From assembly GCF_019218635.1 (NCBI RefSeq), contig NZ_JAHUZB010000003.1, positions 186,001-250,000 of the forward strand: a DNA stretch of 64,000 nt. The letters run 5' to 3'. A program made the translations under genes and the position numbers. The notes under the pieces are model-generated. The model ran no database searches and had not been told where the DNA came from. It worked only from the letters and a program-made list of their open reading frames with translations. Below are positions 49,017-58,494 of this stretch, piece after piece. The stretch comes from Enterococcus alishanensis. GTDB taxonomy: Bacteria; Bacillota; Bacilli; Lactobacillales; Enterococcaceae. Position 1 is the stretch's first letter. Each line of letters begins with the position of its first letter.

Positions 49017-50270
49017 ATGAAAATCTTACATTATACATTAGGCTTTGAACCTGCTAGGAGTGGCGGATTAATCAATTATGCAACTGATTTGATGCAAGAG
49101 CAACATCATTCTGGACATCAAGTCTTTGCATTATATCCTGGAAAAAAATTGCTAACTAGTCAAAAAATAAAATTTTCCTTTCTTCAAAAAGAAGGAATCA
49201 CGCGGATTGCGCTGAGAAATAGTTTGCCGTTGGCTTTGTTTGGCGGCATTAAAAGCCCCACGGATTTCATGACTCCAGTGGAAGTGGTCAATTATTTGGC
49301 ATTTTTGAAAAAAATCCAACCAGATGTGGTTCATTTACATACTTTAATGGGACTGCATCTGGAATTTCTGGAGGCCTGTCGTCAACTGAATATTCCTACA
49401 ATTTTTACCAGTCATGATTATTTCGGTTTGGCACCAGAGCCCAATTTTTTTGATGGCAAAACCAGTTATCACCAAGATAATACAGCTTTAAATTGGCAAA
49501 AGGCCTCTGAGGATGCTTGGTCCACTGAGAAATTACGTTTATTTCAAAGTCGTTTCTATCCATTGATACGAACGATGGGGCGCCGTTTACCTCAATCAAA
49601 ATTAATTCAGCAAGATCCATTTTTTGCAAAAAAAACCGAGTATCAAGCCTTAAAAAGCTATTATCTGAAAATGTTTCGCTTGATTACCAAGTTTCACTTT
49701 AATAGTCAGGTAGCAGAAAGCGTGTATAGAAAAAACCTGCCTTTCAGAATAAACGGACAGGTTTTAAGCATCACTACTAACAATATTTATCCGCGAACGA
49801 TGGCTCAAAAAGAGCTGGCAGAAAAAATAAATGTCGCTTATATCGGACCAGCCAAAAAATTTAAAGGCTTTGCTGATTTTCTACAATTAGCCAAAGTATT
49901 ACCGACGGAGAAATATCGTTTTCATACATTTGGTTATGCAGTCAAGAATAGTTATTTTAATATTCACCAACATGGCCGGTTTGAAAAAGCTGATTTGGCG
50001 GCAGTCTATCATCAGATTGATTTGCTGATTGTTCCCAGTCAATGGCAGGAAACCTTTGGCTTGATTGTGTTGGAAGCTTTAAGTTTTCAAATACCTGTTT
50101 TAGTCAGCGAAAAAGTCGGTGCCAAAGATATTTTACCGAACCATTGGCAGTACAAAAACTTGTCAGATTTAATTGAGAAGCTCAAAAAATTTGATTTTAC
50201 TTTTAGTCCGGTTCATTTGAAGGACATATCGCAACATAGTGAAGAAATATTGACCCTTTATAGGAGGTGA
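49017..50270 (+). CDS. Glycosyltransferase family 4
   Basis: A 417-residue GT-B glycosyltransferase. The N-terminal acceptor domain starts ILHYTLGFEPARSGGLINYATDLM and has VVHLHTLMGLHLEFLEAC. The donor domain has INVAYIGPAKKFKGFADFLQLA and LLIVPSQWQETFGLIVLEALSFQIPVL, where PSxxxExFGxxxxEA is the nucleotide-sugar motif. Adds one sugar to the growing lipid-linked unit; donor and linkage unknown. Start codon abuts the previous stop. Confidence 0.9.
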   Translation: MKILHYTLGFEPARSGGLINYATDLMQEQHHSGHQVFALYPGKKLLTSQKIKFSFLQKEGITRIALRNSLPLALFGGIKSPTDFMTPVEVVNYLAFLKKIQPDVVHLHTLMGLHLEFLEACRQLNIPTIFTSHDYFGLAPEPNFFDGKTSYHQDNTALNWQKASEDAWSTEKLRLFQSRFYPLIRTMGRRLPQSKLIQQDPFFAKKTEYQALKSYYLKMFRLITKFHFNSQVAESVYRKNLPFRINGQVLSITTNNIYPRTMAQKELAEKINVAYIGPAKKFKGFADFLQLAKVLPTEKYRFHTFGYAVKNSYFNIHQHGRFEKADLAAVYHQIDLLIVPSQWQETFGLIVLEALSFQIPVLVSEKVGAKDILPNHWQYKNLSDLIEKLKKFDFTFSPVHLKDISQHSEEILTLYRR

Positions 50271-50274
50271 GACG

Positions 50275-51516
50275 ATGGAATTAGCATTAACTTTTAAAAA
50301 ATCAACTATTGGATTGTTACTATTTGGGTTCTTGGTAGCAGCTCAAAGTTTATTTCCCCGAACGATTTTTTTTATTAGTGCAATTGTCGTTTTGGGTATA
50401 CTTTTTGGACTGGCAGATTATCATTTTCCCTTGAAAATCGTCTCATATCAAACACTGTTAATTGGATTGTTTTTCTTAGGATTATTTGGAACTTTATTTC
50501 CTTTGGGTAATTATCAAACGACTGATCTGATTAGAGATATGGTTTATTTTCTTTCCCCGGTTCTTTTTATTCTAATTGGTCGATACTTATCTATTTTACA
50601 GGTTTCATTTGAAAAAATTATTCAATGGGTCATTATTCTTTCAGCAATACTTAGCCTTTATTTCATAGGACATCTCATTTGGGTTTTACTGCAGCTGAAT
50701 GTCACAAATATATATAATTTGCGAAATCAAATCGGTCATGGCTATACGATTGTTCCTTTTGGTCTAACTTTACTTATTTTTACTTCAGTTATAAAAAATA
50801 AATTTTGGCGCGTAGTTTTGAGTTTATTGATGCTAAGTCACTTAATTCTGTCTTTTTCTCGTTCGCTAATGATCATTACCATGATTCTAGTCTTGGTTTT
50901 GGCGATGGAGAAAAAAGCCAGTCGGAAGCTTATTTCAGTGAGCTTAATTATTCTATTGGCGGCTGTAATTTTTAAAATTTTCGAAGAACAAACCTTTATT
51001 GCAAATTTTCTAACAAAAATCATGCGAACAATCACTGAATTAAGTGGCAGCCAAGATTGGAGTAGTAGCCAGATGATTACTAGCAATTGGCGGGGTTATG
51101 AAACCCATCAAGCTATGACCGAATTTAATAGTTGGAATATTTTCCATCAGTTATTTGGGGGAGGCTTTGGTAATAATATTTATGTTGGAGACTATGCTTA
51201 TTTAGTTGGTGTGAAAGGCAATAGTATTCCTTTTTTACATAATGGTTATTTCACTATTTTGATAAAACAGGGCGTTCTTGGTGTTATTATTTATTTGGCC
51301 TTTTTAGGATTGAATAGTTTAACGGCTTTCGGCGCAATTTTACGTAAAAATAGTTTTGAAAATCGTTTACTGTTAGCAGTTTTCTTAATTATTTTAGTCA
51401 CAACTTATACGACTACTGGCATTTTTACTTTGGAAAATGGTGGATTCTTATGTGTATTTATCGGTTATTTAGCTAAGAAAGAACAGGTGTCCATTTGGAA
51501 AACTTCGTTAACTTAA
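50275..51516 (+). CDS. O-antigen ligase/polymerase-like protein (Wzy)
   Basis: A 413-residue membrane protein with about eleven hydrophobic segments and one large outer loop (about 240-330) that contains TSNWRGYETHQAMTEFN and FGGGFGNNIY, followed by FLHNGYFTILIKQGVLG. The His-Asn-Gly near the end of the loop is typical of WaaL/Wzy proteins. In a cluster with a flippase and chain-length protein it is the repeat-unit polymerase. GGAGGTGAGACG lies before the ATG. Confidence 0.87.
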   Translation: MELALTFKKSTIGLLLFGFLVAAQSLFPRTIFFISAIVVLGILFGLADYHFPLKIVSYQTLLIGLFFLGLFGTLFPLGNYQTTDLIRDMVYFLSPVLFILIGRYLSILQVSFEKIIQWVIILSAILSLYFIGHLIWVLLQLNVTNIYNLRNQIGHGYTIVPFGLTLLIFTSVIKNKFWRVVLSLLMLSHLILSFSRSLMIITMILVLVLAMEKKASRKLISVSLIILLAAVIFKIFEEQTFIANFLTKIMRTITELSGSQDWSSSQMITSNWRGYETHQAMTEFNSWNIFHQLFGGGFGNNIYVGDYAYLVGVKGNSIPFLHNGYFTILIKQGVLGVIIYLAFLGLNSLTAFGAILRKNSFENRLLLAVFLIILVTTYTTTGIFTLENGGFLCVFIGYLAKKEQVSIWKTSLT

Positions 51517-52400
51517 TTGTTTTAAATTACAATAACTACCAAGAAACTAGTAATTTTGTGAAAATTATGGAGGAACGCCGCCAGATTGATCAAATTATAG
51601 TGGTAGATAATGCTTCAACTGATCGTTCTTACGAATATTTGTGGCGTTTGCGAAACAAAAAAGTTCATGTGATCCAAGCAACAAAAAATGGGGGCTATAG
51701 CGCCGGTAATAATTTCGGAATTTTTTATGGATTGAAGCATTTTAAGCCCCAATTTTTTTTAATTGCTAATCCTGATATTGCAATAAGTGAGGAAGACTTG
51801 GATCAGTTTATCAAAAATTTAGCTGATTTGCCTAAAAAAACTGGGATTGTCGCACCCATCATGCTGACAAAAGAAAAATCGCAAGCTTACAATTCCGGCT
51901 GGCAGTTACCTAGTTATGGCTCAGATTTACTGGCAACTAGTTTAATCTTGAATAAATTTTTTAAAAAAAGAAATAGTTACGGCAGCTTACCAGACGAAAA
52001 AAAATTAATCCCTGTAGATGTATTGCCAGGCTCATTTTTTGCTATTTCAGCTGAAGCGCTAGAAGAGATTGGCTATTTGGATGAAACGACGTTTTTGTAC
52101 TGTGAAGAACGAATTTTAAGTTATAAATTACGAGCGCATAGTTATAGGAATTTTTTAGACAGTCGATTTGTCTATTTTCATGACCACGGAACGACTACCA
52201 AAAAACAAATCAGCAAATTAAAACAACAAGAAATTTATTTCTCTAGTATACGTTATTACTTAAACCATTATTTACAAGTATCAACTTGGCAGAAAAATGT
52301 TTTTTCCTTTTTTGCTTATGCAGGATTATTAGAACGAAAATTGATTTATTCGTGGCAAGATTGGTTATTAGAAAAGAGGCAAAAAAATGGAGAAAATTGA
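51495..52400 (+). CDS. Glycosyltransferase family 2 (rhamnosyltransferase-like)
   Basis: A 301-residue GT-A fold enzyme starting with TTG (51495), 22 bp inside the polymerase gene. LIVLNYNNYQETSNFV opens it, IIVVDNASTDRSYEYL is the nucleotide site, GGYSAGNNFGIFYGL and ANPDIAIS give the DXD-like metal site, and VDVLPGSFFAISAEALEEIGYLDETTFLYCEE is the acceptor/catalytic part. This is the WbbL-like pattern of rhamnosyl- and related transferases. It overlaps the next gene by 14 bp. Adds one sugar of the repeat unit. Confidence 0.88.
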   Translation: MENFVNLIVLNYNNYQETSNFVKIMEERRQIDQIIVVDNASTDRSYEYLWRLRNKKVHVIQATKNGGYSAGNNFGIFYGLKHFKPQFFLIANPDIAISEEDLDQFIKNLADLPKKTGIVAPIMLTKEKSQAYNSGWQLPSYGSDLLATSLILNKFFKKRNSYGSLPDEKKLIPVDVLPGSFFAISAEALEEIGYLDETTFLYCEERILSYKLRAHSYRNFLDSRFVYFHDHGTTTKKQISKLKQQEIYFSSIRYYLNHYLQVSTWQKNVFSFFAYAGLLERKLIYSWQDWLLEKRQKNGEN

Positions 52401-53373
52401 TTTTGTTGTGACCTGGGTCGATGGTAATGACCCAATTTGGCAAACTAAAAAAGCCCATTATCAAACAAAAAATCCGTTATTAAACAGTGAAGCCCGTTAT
52501 CGAAATTGGCAATTTTTACATTATTGGTTTCGTAGTGTGGAAAAAAATGCCCCTTGGGTCAATCGAATCTTTTTGATCACAGAAGGACATTTACCCAGTT
52601 GGTTAAACACTGCGCATCCCAAGCTGGTTCATGTTCGTCATGAGGATTATATTCCTGCAGAATACCTACCTACGTATAATTCTAATGTGATTGAACTTCA
52701 TATTCATCGAATTAAAGAATTGAGTTCGCAGTTTGTTTTATTTAATGATGATATGTTTTTAAATCGACAAATGCGTCCTACGGATTTCTTTTCAGCTGGT
52801 AAACCGCGAGACTTTGGAATTTTTAGTCCTTTAGTGCCACAAGCTAATTCATTAGACACCGTCATTCTAAAAATGAATCAATTGATTAATCAACATTTTT
52901 CAAAGCAAAGCATTCTAAAAGGACATTTTTCTCAATACTTTAATCTGAAATATGGCCGCCAATTGTTGAAAAATTTTTGTGTTCTTCCTTGGCAAGGTGT
53001 ATTGGGTTTTTACGATCCCCACTTGCCGGTCGCTTATTTAAAAAGTACTTTTGAAGATGTTTGGCAAATTGAGCAAGCTGAATTGGAGAGGATTTCTCAG
53101 CATCGTTTTCGTGAAAGTGACGATATAAGTCATTGGTTAATGCGGTATTGGCAATTAGCCAGCGGTAATTTTGAGCCACAACCTATTTCTGTCGGAAAAA
53201 ATTATCTGATTGGTGAGTTACCGATTGATATTGAAAGAGAAATTAATCAAGGAAAACATTCCTTGGTTTGTCTAAATGATAATGATTTTTTGAAAAATTT
53301 TAATAGAGCCAAAGAAATGATTTTGACCGCTTTTGACAATCGCTATCCTGAAAAATCTGCATTTGAAAAATAA
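52387..53373 (+). CDS. Stealth-family capsular polysaccharide phosphotransferase
   Basis: A 328-residue protein. The start IDFVVTWVDGNDPIW is conserved region 1 of Stealth proteins. Region 2 follows with RYRNWQFLHYWFRSVEKNAPWVNRIFLITEGHLPSWL, and QFVLFNDDMFLNRQMRPTDFF gives the Asp-Asp site. Stealth proteins are sugar-phosphate transferases that move hexose 1-phosphate from a nucleotide sugar onto a glycan, making phosphodiester links, and are related to GlcNAc-1-phosphotransferase. The polymer made by this cluster is thus predicted to hold phosphodiester-linked sugars. Full length for the family; no sign peptide. Confidence 0.9.
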   Translation: MEKIDFVVTWVDGNDPIWQTKKAHYQTKNPLLNSEARYRNWQFLHYWFRSVEKNAPWVNRIFLITEGHLPSWLNTAHPKLVHVRHEDYIPAEYLPTYNSNVIELHIHRIKELSSQFVLFNDDMFLNRQMRPTDFFSAGKPRDFGIFSPLVPQANSLDTVILKMNQLINQHFSKQSILKGHFSQYFNLKYGRQLLKNFCVLPWQGVLGFYDPHLPVAYLKSTFEDVWQIEQAELERISQHRFRESDDISHWLMRYWQLASGNFEPQPISVGKNYLIGELPIDIEREINQGKHSLVCLNDNDFLKNFNRAKEMILTAFDNRYPEKSAFEK

Positions 53374-53384
53374 AAGGAGCTTGA

Positions 53385-54812
53385 ATGAATACAAAAACCA
53401 AAAATTTACTCAAGAATCTACGCTATACCTTATCTGCTAATTTTTTAGTGTTAGGTATTTCACTGATCTTAAATATTGTGGTGCCAAAATTTATTTCTAC
53501 TGAAGCGTATAGTTATTGGCAATTGTATGTTTTTTATGGCACTTATGTAGGCTTCTTTCATTTTGGCTGGCTTGATGGAATTTATTTAAAAACCGGCGGG
53601 AAGTATTACCAAGAATTGGACAAAAAATCCCTCGGTAGTCAATTTTGGTATTTAATGATTTTTGAGACCTTCTTAACCTTGATTGTTGGTGGGTACGGAA
53701 TAATATTGAATAATAATAAAGGGATTGTTTTGTTGTTTACCGCGATTCTTTTAGTAGTAACCAATAGCCGGACGTTTATTTTATATATTTTGGAATCCAC
53801 CAATCGTTTTAAAGAATATGCCCAACTTTCCCGCAGTGATCGCTATTTATATCTTTTATTTTTAGTTGGTTATTTACTTGCTGGTGGGCGGGATTTTATT
53901 TGGTTGCTGGCTTTTGATGTGTTAGCAAAAGGGCTAGTCACTTTATGGGGGATGTATTTGATTCGGGATTTGCTGAAGGGAAAAGTCTTGAAATTAAAAT
54001 TTCTCCAATTTGAGATTGGGGATAATTTAAAAATTGGCAGTAATTTGTTAATTAGCAATCTGGCTTCGATGTTTATTTTAGGGATTACTAGAATTTTTGT
54101 GGAGCGCAGTTGGAGCATCAATACGTTTGGTAAGCTTTCATTTACTTTGAGTATGTCCAATCTATTTATGACTTTTATTAATGCAGTTGGTGTGGTGATG
54201 TTTCCTTTATTAAGAAGAACCAATCAAGAACAATTGCCACAATTGTATCAAACCATCCGTAACGTTTTTGTACCAATCACTTTTGCTATTTTATTAACCT
54301 ACCAGCCGATTTCTTATTTATTAAACTTGTGGCTGCCTCAGTATCAAGCCAGCTTAATTTATATGGGTGTTCTTTTTCCCACCGTCATTTATGAAGGCAG
54401 AATGGCTTTGTTAGTCAATACTTATTTAAAAACCATGCGTCAAGAACGGACGATTCTTATGGTTAATCTAACAACTTTATTTTTATCGACTGCTTTAAGT
54501 GCACTAACTGTTTTTATTTTTCACAATATCCTTCTAACAGTCGGAGTTATTTTATTGAGCTTAGTATTTAGGTGTATCTTCGCGGAAAAAATGCTGACAG
54601 GACAATTGGAAATAAAGGTGGGTAAACAAAATATTCAAGAACTTATTTTGGTGACAGCTTTTGTGTTTGGAAATCTATTGCTGACACCTCTTGTGAGTTT
54701 TATAGTTTATTTCGCTTTGTATGGTGCTTATCTATTGATTAATCTGTGGCGCACGCGAGATAGTCTGAGTTATTTTTTAGTTTTAATAAAAAAAACAAGT
54801 ACGGCTCTATAG
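53385..54812 (+). CDS. Polysaccharide flippase (Wzx-like, MOP superfamily)
   Basis: A 475-residue protein with about twelve to fourteen hydrophobic segments, starting NLLKNLRYTLSANFLVLGISLILNIVVPKFIS, the usual Wzx beginning with a basic amphipathic lead. It should turn the lipid-linked repeat unit to the outer face for polymerisation by the Wzy-like protein. AAAAGGAGC lies before the ATG. It is the last gene of the exopolysaccharide operon; a bidirectional terminator follows. Confidence 0.88.
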   Translation: MNTKTKNLLKNLRYTLSANFLVLGISLILNIVVPKFISTEAYSYWQLYVFYGTYVGFFHFGWLDGIYLKTGGKYYQELDKKSLGSQFWYLMIFETFLTLIVGGYGIILNNNKGIVLLFTAILLVVTNSRTFILYILESTNRFKEYAQLSRSDRYLYLLFLVGYLLAGGRDFIWLLAFDVLAKGLVTLWGMYLIRDLLKGKVLKLKFLQFEIGDNLKIGSNLLISNLASMFILGITRIFVERSWSINTFGKLSFTLSMSNLFMTFINAVGVVMFPLLRRTNQEQLPQLYQTIRNVFVPITFAILLTYQPISYLLNLWLPQYQASLIYMGVLFPTVIYEGRMALLVNTYLKTMRQERTILMVNLTTLFLSTALSALTVFIFHNILLTVGVILLSLVFRCIFAEKMLTGQLEIKVGKQNIQELILVTAFVFGNLLLTPLVSFIVYFALYGAYLLINLWRTRDSLSYFLVLIKKTSTAL

Positions 54813-54830
54813 TTTGAGCCGTACTTATTT
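54797..54830. terminator. Bidirectional terminator between flippase and proS
   Basis: AAGTACGGCTC pairs perfectly with GAGCCGTACTT around TATAGTTT, with A-rich and T-rich sides. Confidence 0.92.
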
Positions 54831-56268
54831 AGTATGCCCGAGCAATCCAAACAGTATATTTTGCTGGCTTTCCACTGACTAAGTCAAATTCTTTTTCCAC
54901 CGGTGCTTGAAAAGGAATAATGCGGGTTGTAAATCCTGTTTCAGCTTTTATGATTGCTTCTGTTTCTGTTGAACCATCCCATCCGATTAAAACAAATCCA
55001 GGTGTTTTTTTGGTTTCACGACAGTTTTTAATATGATCTTTTAACTCTTGGAGAGTCTGAATATTTGTGTATTCATTGCTTGTAGCACGTTGCCGGGCTT
55101 TTTCTAATAATCGTTGTTGCATGTCATTCATATACTTCTCAATGGTAGGTACTAATTGTTCTAAAGAAACGGTCTCTTTTTCTGTTAAGTCTCGCATTTT
55201 TAAAGTGATACTATTTTTAACCAGGTCTCGAGGCCCCAACTCCAATTGAACGACAGCACCTTTTTGTTCCCATTTATTAAATTTGAAACCGGCAGTATTA
55301 TCAGAGTCATCTAAGCGAACACGAATTCCCACAGTCTTTAATTGCTCTTTAAGTTCATTTAATTTGGTTAAAATTTTTGGTTCTTTTTTATATGGACCGA
55401 CTGGAATTAAAATTACTTGGGTTGGAGCAATCTTTGGTGGTAAAACCAAACCTTGCTCATCACCATGAACCATGATTAGTGAACCAATTAAACGAGTAGA
55501 AACTGCCCATGAGGTTGTATGGACCAACGTATGTTGATTTTTTTGATTTAAGAAACGAATATCAAATGCTTCTGCAAATTTCGTACCTAGGTAATGGGAG
55601 GTACCTGCTTGAACTGCTTTCCCATCTTGCATCATGGCCTCGACAGAATACGTGTCTACCGCTCCAGCAAAACGTTCTGAAGGTGTTTTTTTCCCTACGT
55701 AAACCGGGATGGCTAAAAATTTTTCTAGTAGCTCAACATAAAAGTTCAATACATGTAATGTTCTTTTCCTTGCATCTGCTTCGTTAGCATGGGCTGTATG
55801 TCCCTCATGCCACAAAAATTCTGATGTCCGTAAAAAGGGCAGTGTTTTCTTTTCCCAGCGAAAAACATTCGCCCATTGATTAATCTCATATGGTAAATCG
55901 CGATAAGATTTAATCCATTCATGAAAAGATTGCCCAATCATAGTTTCAGAAGTGGGGCGTAATGCGTACGGTTCTTCCAACTTTTCATTTCCAACTTCTG
56001 TTACCCATGGTAATTCTGGAGCAAAACCTTCAACGTGCTCTGCTTCTTTCATAAAATAGCTTTTAGGAATTAACATAGGAAAATAAACGTTTCGAATGTC
56101 TTCAGATTGTAAATAGCGATTAACTTCTTGCTGGATTCTCTCCCATAATTCAAAACCATCTGGACGAAAAACGATACAGCCTCGCACCTCCGAATAACTC
56201 ATTAATTCTGCTTGTTGAATCGTTTGTAAATACCATTTTGAAAAATCCTCTGTTTGTAAATTGGTCAT
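54829..56268 (-). CDS. proS: Prolyl-tRNA synthetase, archaeal/eukaryotic type
   Basis: A 479-residue class II synthetase. Motif 2 is FRWEKKTLPFLRTSEFLWHEGHT and motif 3 lies in LIGSLIMVHGDEQGLVLPP. An anticodon domain (TQVILIPVG) and the zinc-binding-like C-terminal domain ending in ARAY follow. The ending aromatic Tyr and the lack of the long INS editing domain between motifs 2 and 3 mark the archaeal/eukaryotic type, unlike the bacterial type of about 570 residues. A T-box leader controls it. GGAGG lies before the ATG. Enterococci normally have a bacterial-type ProRS elsewhere, so this may be a second enzyme; that cannot be checked in this window. Confidence 0.95.
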   Translation of the reverse strand: MTNLQTEDFSKWYLQTIQQAELMSYSEVRGCIVFRPDGFELWERIQQEVNRYLQSEDIRNVYFPMLIPKSYFMKEAEHVEGFAPELPWVTEVGNEKLEEPYALRPTSETMIGQSFHEWIKSYRDLPYEINQWANVFRWEKKTLPFLRTSEFLWHEGHTAHANEADARKRTLHVLNFYVELLEKFLAIPVYVGKKTPSERFAGAVDTYSVEAMMQDGKAVQAGTSHYLGTKFAEAFDIRFLNQKNQHTLVHTTSWAVSTRLIGSLIMVHGDEQGLVLPPKIAPTQVILIPVGPYKKEPKILTKLNELKEQLKTVGIRVRLDDSDNTAGFKFNKWEQKGAVVQLELGPRDLVKNSITLKMRDLTEKETVSLEQLVPTIEKYMNDMQQRLLEKARQRATSNEYTNIQTLQELKDHIKNCRETKKTPGFVLIGWDGSTETEAIIKAETGFTTRIIPFQAPVEKEFDLVSGKPAKYTVWIARAY

Positions 56269-56285
56269 GTTTTTTCCTCCTTTGA

Positions 56286-56526
56286 TAAAAAAAGCAAACT
56301 CGTCCTATAAAAAAAGGACGAATTTGCTTCGCGGTACCACCTTGATTGGTTGCCTGCAACCCAACTCAAATCTTTTAACGCAAGAATACGGACTAGTTTG
56401 CTAGCCAAAAATTTAGTAGGTTCAATTTGATTGATTATCGAATTCGCAGCAACATCGACTCTCTGAAAATCAATTCATATTTACTAAGCTAAATTAAATT
56501 GTTGAAGCTAGCTTATCAAGATTATA
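56286..56526 (-). promoter_or_regulatory. T-box riboswitch leader of proS, with promoter
   Basis: On the minus strand a TATAAT lies at 56526-56521 and the transcript runs about 250 nt to proS. The T-box sequence GGTGGTACCGCG is at 56341-56330. It is followed by the terminator stem AAGCAAATTCGTCCT/AGGACGAGTTTGCTT with a T run (56325-56286). The specifier loop reads GAACCTACT, giving CCU (Pro) at 56420-56418. Uncharged tRNA-Pro would bind and let transcription pass into proS. Confidence 0.9.
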
Positions 56527-56611
56527 CGTAAAAAAGTCAGATTATTTTCTCCAAAAATATAAAAATCTGCTCAAATTAAGTTATACTTGTTAAAAATTGG
56601 AGGTGCCTAAA

Positions 56612-57493
56612 TTGGATAATCGTTTACATGAAGAAAATAAATATAAATATTCAACTTTTCCTTTCGAAATCTATCGCGTAAACCAATTTTCTATGACCCC
56701 TAAAGGTCGGGGATTTGATGATCTTCACTGGCACGAAGAGTTACAATTTACAATTGCTGAAAAGGGGCCTTTACGGATGCAAGTAAACGGTGAGCTAGTT
56801 TTTTTAGCAGAAGGTGAGGGATTATTTATTTCACCAGAAGTTCTACATACAACTAAAACGATGCAGACCGACGGCAGTTATTATAGCTTAAATGTCCAAA
56901 CTAAAATTTTATCATTCTTTCTAGGAAGCTTAATGGAGCAAAAATATGTTTTACCTTACCTTAAGCAACAAAGATGGTTACATTTGAATCAAGGCGATCT
57001 TAGTCAGGAAAAAATTTTGTCTCAAATCAAACAGATTAATCAAATTTATTTAAATCAAAGCGATTTTGCTTGGGAATATCAAATTGCTGTTTTGTTAGTA
57101 AGCTGCTGGCAAGAAATTATTCAAGCTCAAGAACAGTTATCATTACCTGCGGATAAAAAACAGTTACAGCATCAGAAACGAATGCAATCGTTATTAAATT
57201 TTGTTCAAGAAAATTATATGCGAGACCTTCGGCTTTCTGAAATGGCTCAGGCAGCACACATTTCTATTTCTGAGTGTACGCGTTCTTTTAAAAAATTTAC
57301 CGATTATTCGCCATATGAATATTTGTTGCAGTATAGAATAAAAAAAGCCGCTGAAAAATTATTACAAACTGAGCTAACAGTTGAACAAATAGCTATTCAA
57401 ACTGGTTTTAAAGATACGTCTAGTTTTATTCAAGCATTTAAAAGGAGAGTAGGTTTAACACCTTTAAAATATCGGAAAAATTACCAAAATTAA
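56612..57493 (+). CDS. AraC-family transcriptional regulator
   Basis: A 293-residue regulator. An N-terminal cupin holds DDLHWHEELQFTIAEKGPLRMQVNGE and LAEGEGLFISPEVLHTT, followed by a helical linker. A C-terminal double helix-turn-helix lies at about 195-290 (LRLSEMAQAAHISISECTRSFKKFTDYSPYEYLLQYRI, then VEQIAIQTGFKDTSSFIQAFKRRVGLTPLKYR). Start chosen at TTG 56612, 8 bp after GGAGG; the frame opens earlier at TTG 56597, but that codon lies before the site. The cupin may bind a sugar. It is divergent from proS and stands alone, so its target is unclear. Confidence 0.87.
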   Translation: MDNRLHEENKYKYSTFPFEIYRVNQFSMTPKGRGFDDLHWHEELQFTIAEKGPLRMQVNGELVFLAEGEGLFISPEVLHTTKTMQTDGSYYSLNVQTKILSFFLGSLMEQKYVLPYLKQQRWLHLNQGDLSQEKILSQIKQINQIYLNQSDFAWEYQIAVLLVSCWQEIIQAQEQLSLPADKKQLQHQKRMQSLLNFVQENYMRDLRLSEMAQAAHISISECTRSFKKFTDYSPYEYLLQYRIKKAAEKLLQTELTVEQIAIQTGFKDTSSFIQAFKRRVGLTPLKYRKNYQN

Positions 57494-57597
57494 CGATGTA
57501 AAAGCTTTTTTACGTACTTGGTAAAGAGTTTTTATCGTCATTAGCAAAGAAATTTGATTTAATAGAAGTGACAAATAATAGAAAATGAGGGTATCAG

Positions 57598-57996
57598 ATG
57601 GAAGTTGGGATGCGCATTAAGCAACGACGAAACGAACTTCATTTAACGCAAGATGAAGTAGCGGAAGCGTTAGGAATTACTCGTCAAACCATTTCAAATT
57701 GGGAAAACGGACGCAGTTATCCTGACATTGAGCGAGTGATTCGTTTGTCGGAAATTTATCAGTTGTCATTAGACGAATTATTGAAAGGAGATGTTAAAAT
57801 GGTCCATCATTTACAAGATAATACCAATGTGAATCGTTATTTAAAGCTATTTATTTTATTACTTGGCATCAATATTTTGTTGATGCTGTCGCTTTCATTT
57901 TTGGGTCCAATAAATGAAATTCTTTTATTTGGTATTTTTGCCTTGATTGGGATTAATTCTTTTTCCATCTTCTATCTGATTATTAAAAAAATTTAG
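57598..57996 (+). CDS. XRE-family regulator with membrane tail
   Basis: A 132-residue protein. The helix-turn-helix (about 6-60) is IKQRRNELHLTQDEVAEALGITRQTISNWENGRSYPD, followed by LDELLKGD. Two hydrophobic segments follow (about 80-100 and 105-128), making it a membrane-bound Cro/CI-type regulator, a common layout in Firmicutes whose target is often the adjacent membrane gene. Here a small membrane protein gene starts 13 bp downstream. The signal it senses is unknown. Confidence 0.82.
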   Translation: MEVGMRIKQRRNELHLTQDEVAEALGITRQTISNWENGRSYPDIERVIRLSEIYQLSLDELLKGDVKMVHHLQDNTNVNRYLKLFILLLGINILLMLSLSFLGPINEILLFGIFALIGINSFSIFYLIIKKI

Positions 57997-58009
57997 GAGT
58001 GAGAAGTTT

Positions 58010-58336
58010 ATGATTGAAGCAGTTTTCATAGTGTGTATCGGTGTGATTTTAGTCACTAGCGTCTTTCTATATTATTATTTGTACCAGTTAGTTTTATTAG
58101 ATGCCAAAAGCCGCGACATTGCCCATCCGAAATTATGGTCATTATTTGCTACAAGTGGGCAAAACAGCAGTGGTTTATTCTTGTATTTATTTAAGCGACG
58201 AAAAACGACTAGCTTTTTGACAGCGGAGCAAAATTTAAAATTTCTAGGAATCAAACGTAAAATATATTGCTTAATGGGATTGGAATTGGCAGTTTTTTTA
58301 ATGATGTTAGCTAATTTGATTCGAGGAATAAGATAA
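58010..58336 (+). CDS. Small membrane protein, partner of XRE regulator
   Basis: A 108-residue protein with two strong hydrophobic segments (about 3-27 and 88-104), a basic middle (KRRKTTSFLTAEQNLKFLGIKRKIY) and GGAGTG before the ATG. It is co-transcribed with the XRE/membrane regulator. No family recognised; possible regulator partner or target. Confidence 0.65.
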   Translation: MIEAVFIVCIGVILVTSVFLYYYLYQLVLLDAKSRDIAHPKLWSLFATSGQNSSGLFLYLFKRRKTTSFLTAEQNLKFLGIKRKIYCLMGLELAVFLMMLANLIRGIR

Positions 58337-58494
58337 ATAGTTGTGACATTAGCTTTTTTTACAGATGAGTTATCCAAGTAAGGGTGTACTTACTTTCGTG
58401 GTTTAGTAATTTTTTGAAGTTAAGAATGAAGCTTTAGCTATATAACTTCTGGACAATTTGAATCTGTTATAACTTTTGTCACATTTTTTTCAAT

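Noticed and set aside
53870-54223. Minus-strand 117-codon frame inside the flippase gene
   Set aside because: Overlaps a membrane-protein gene whose codon pattern creates long antisense frames; no independent support.
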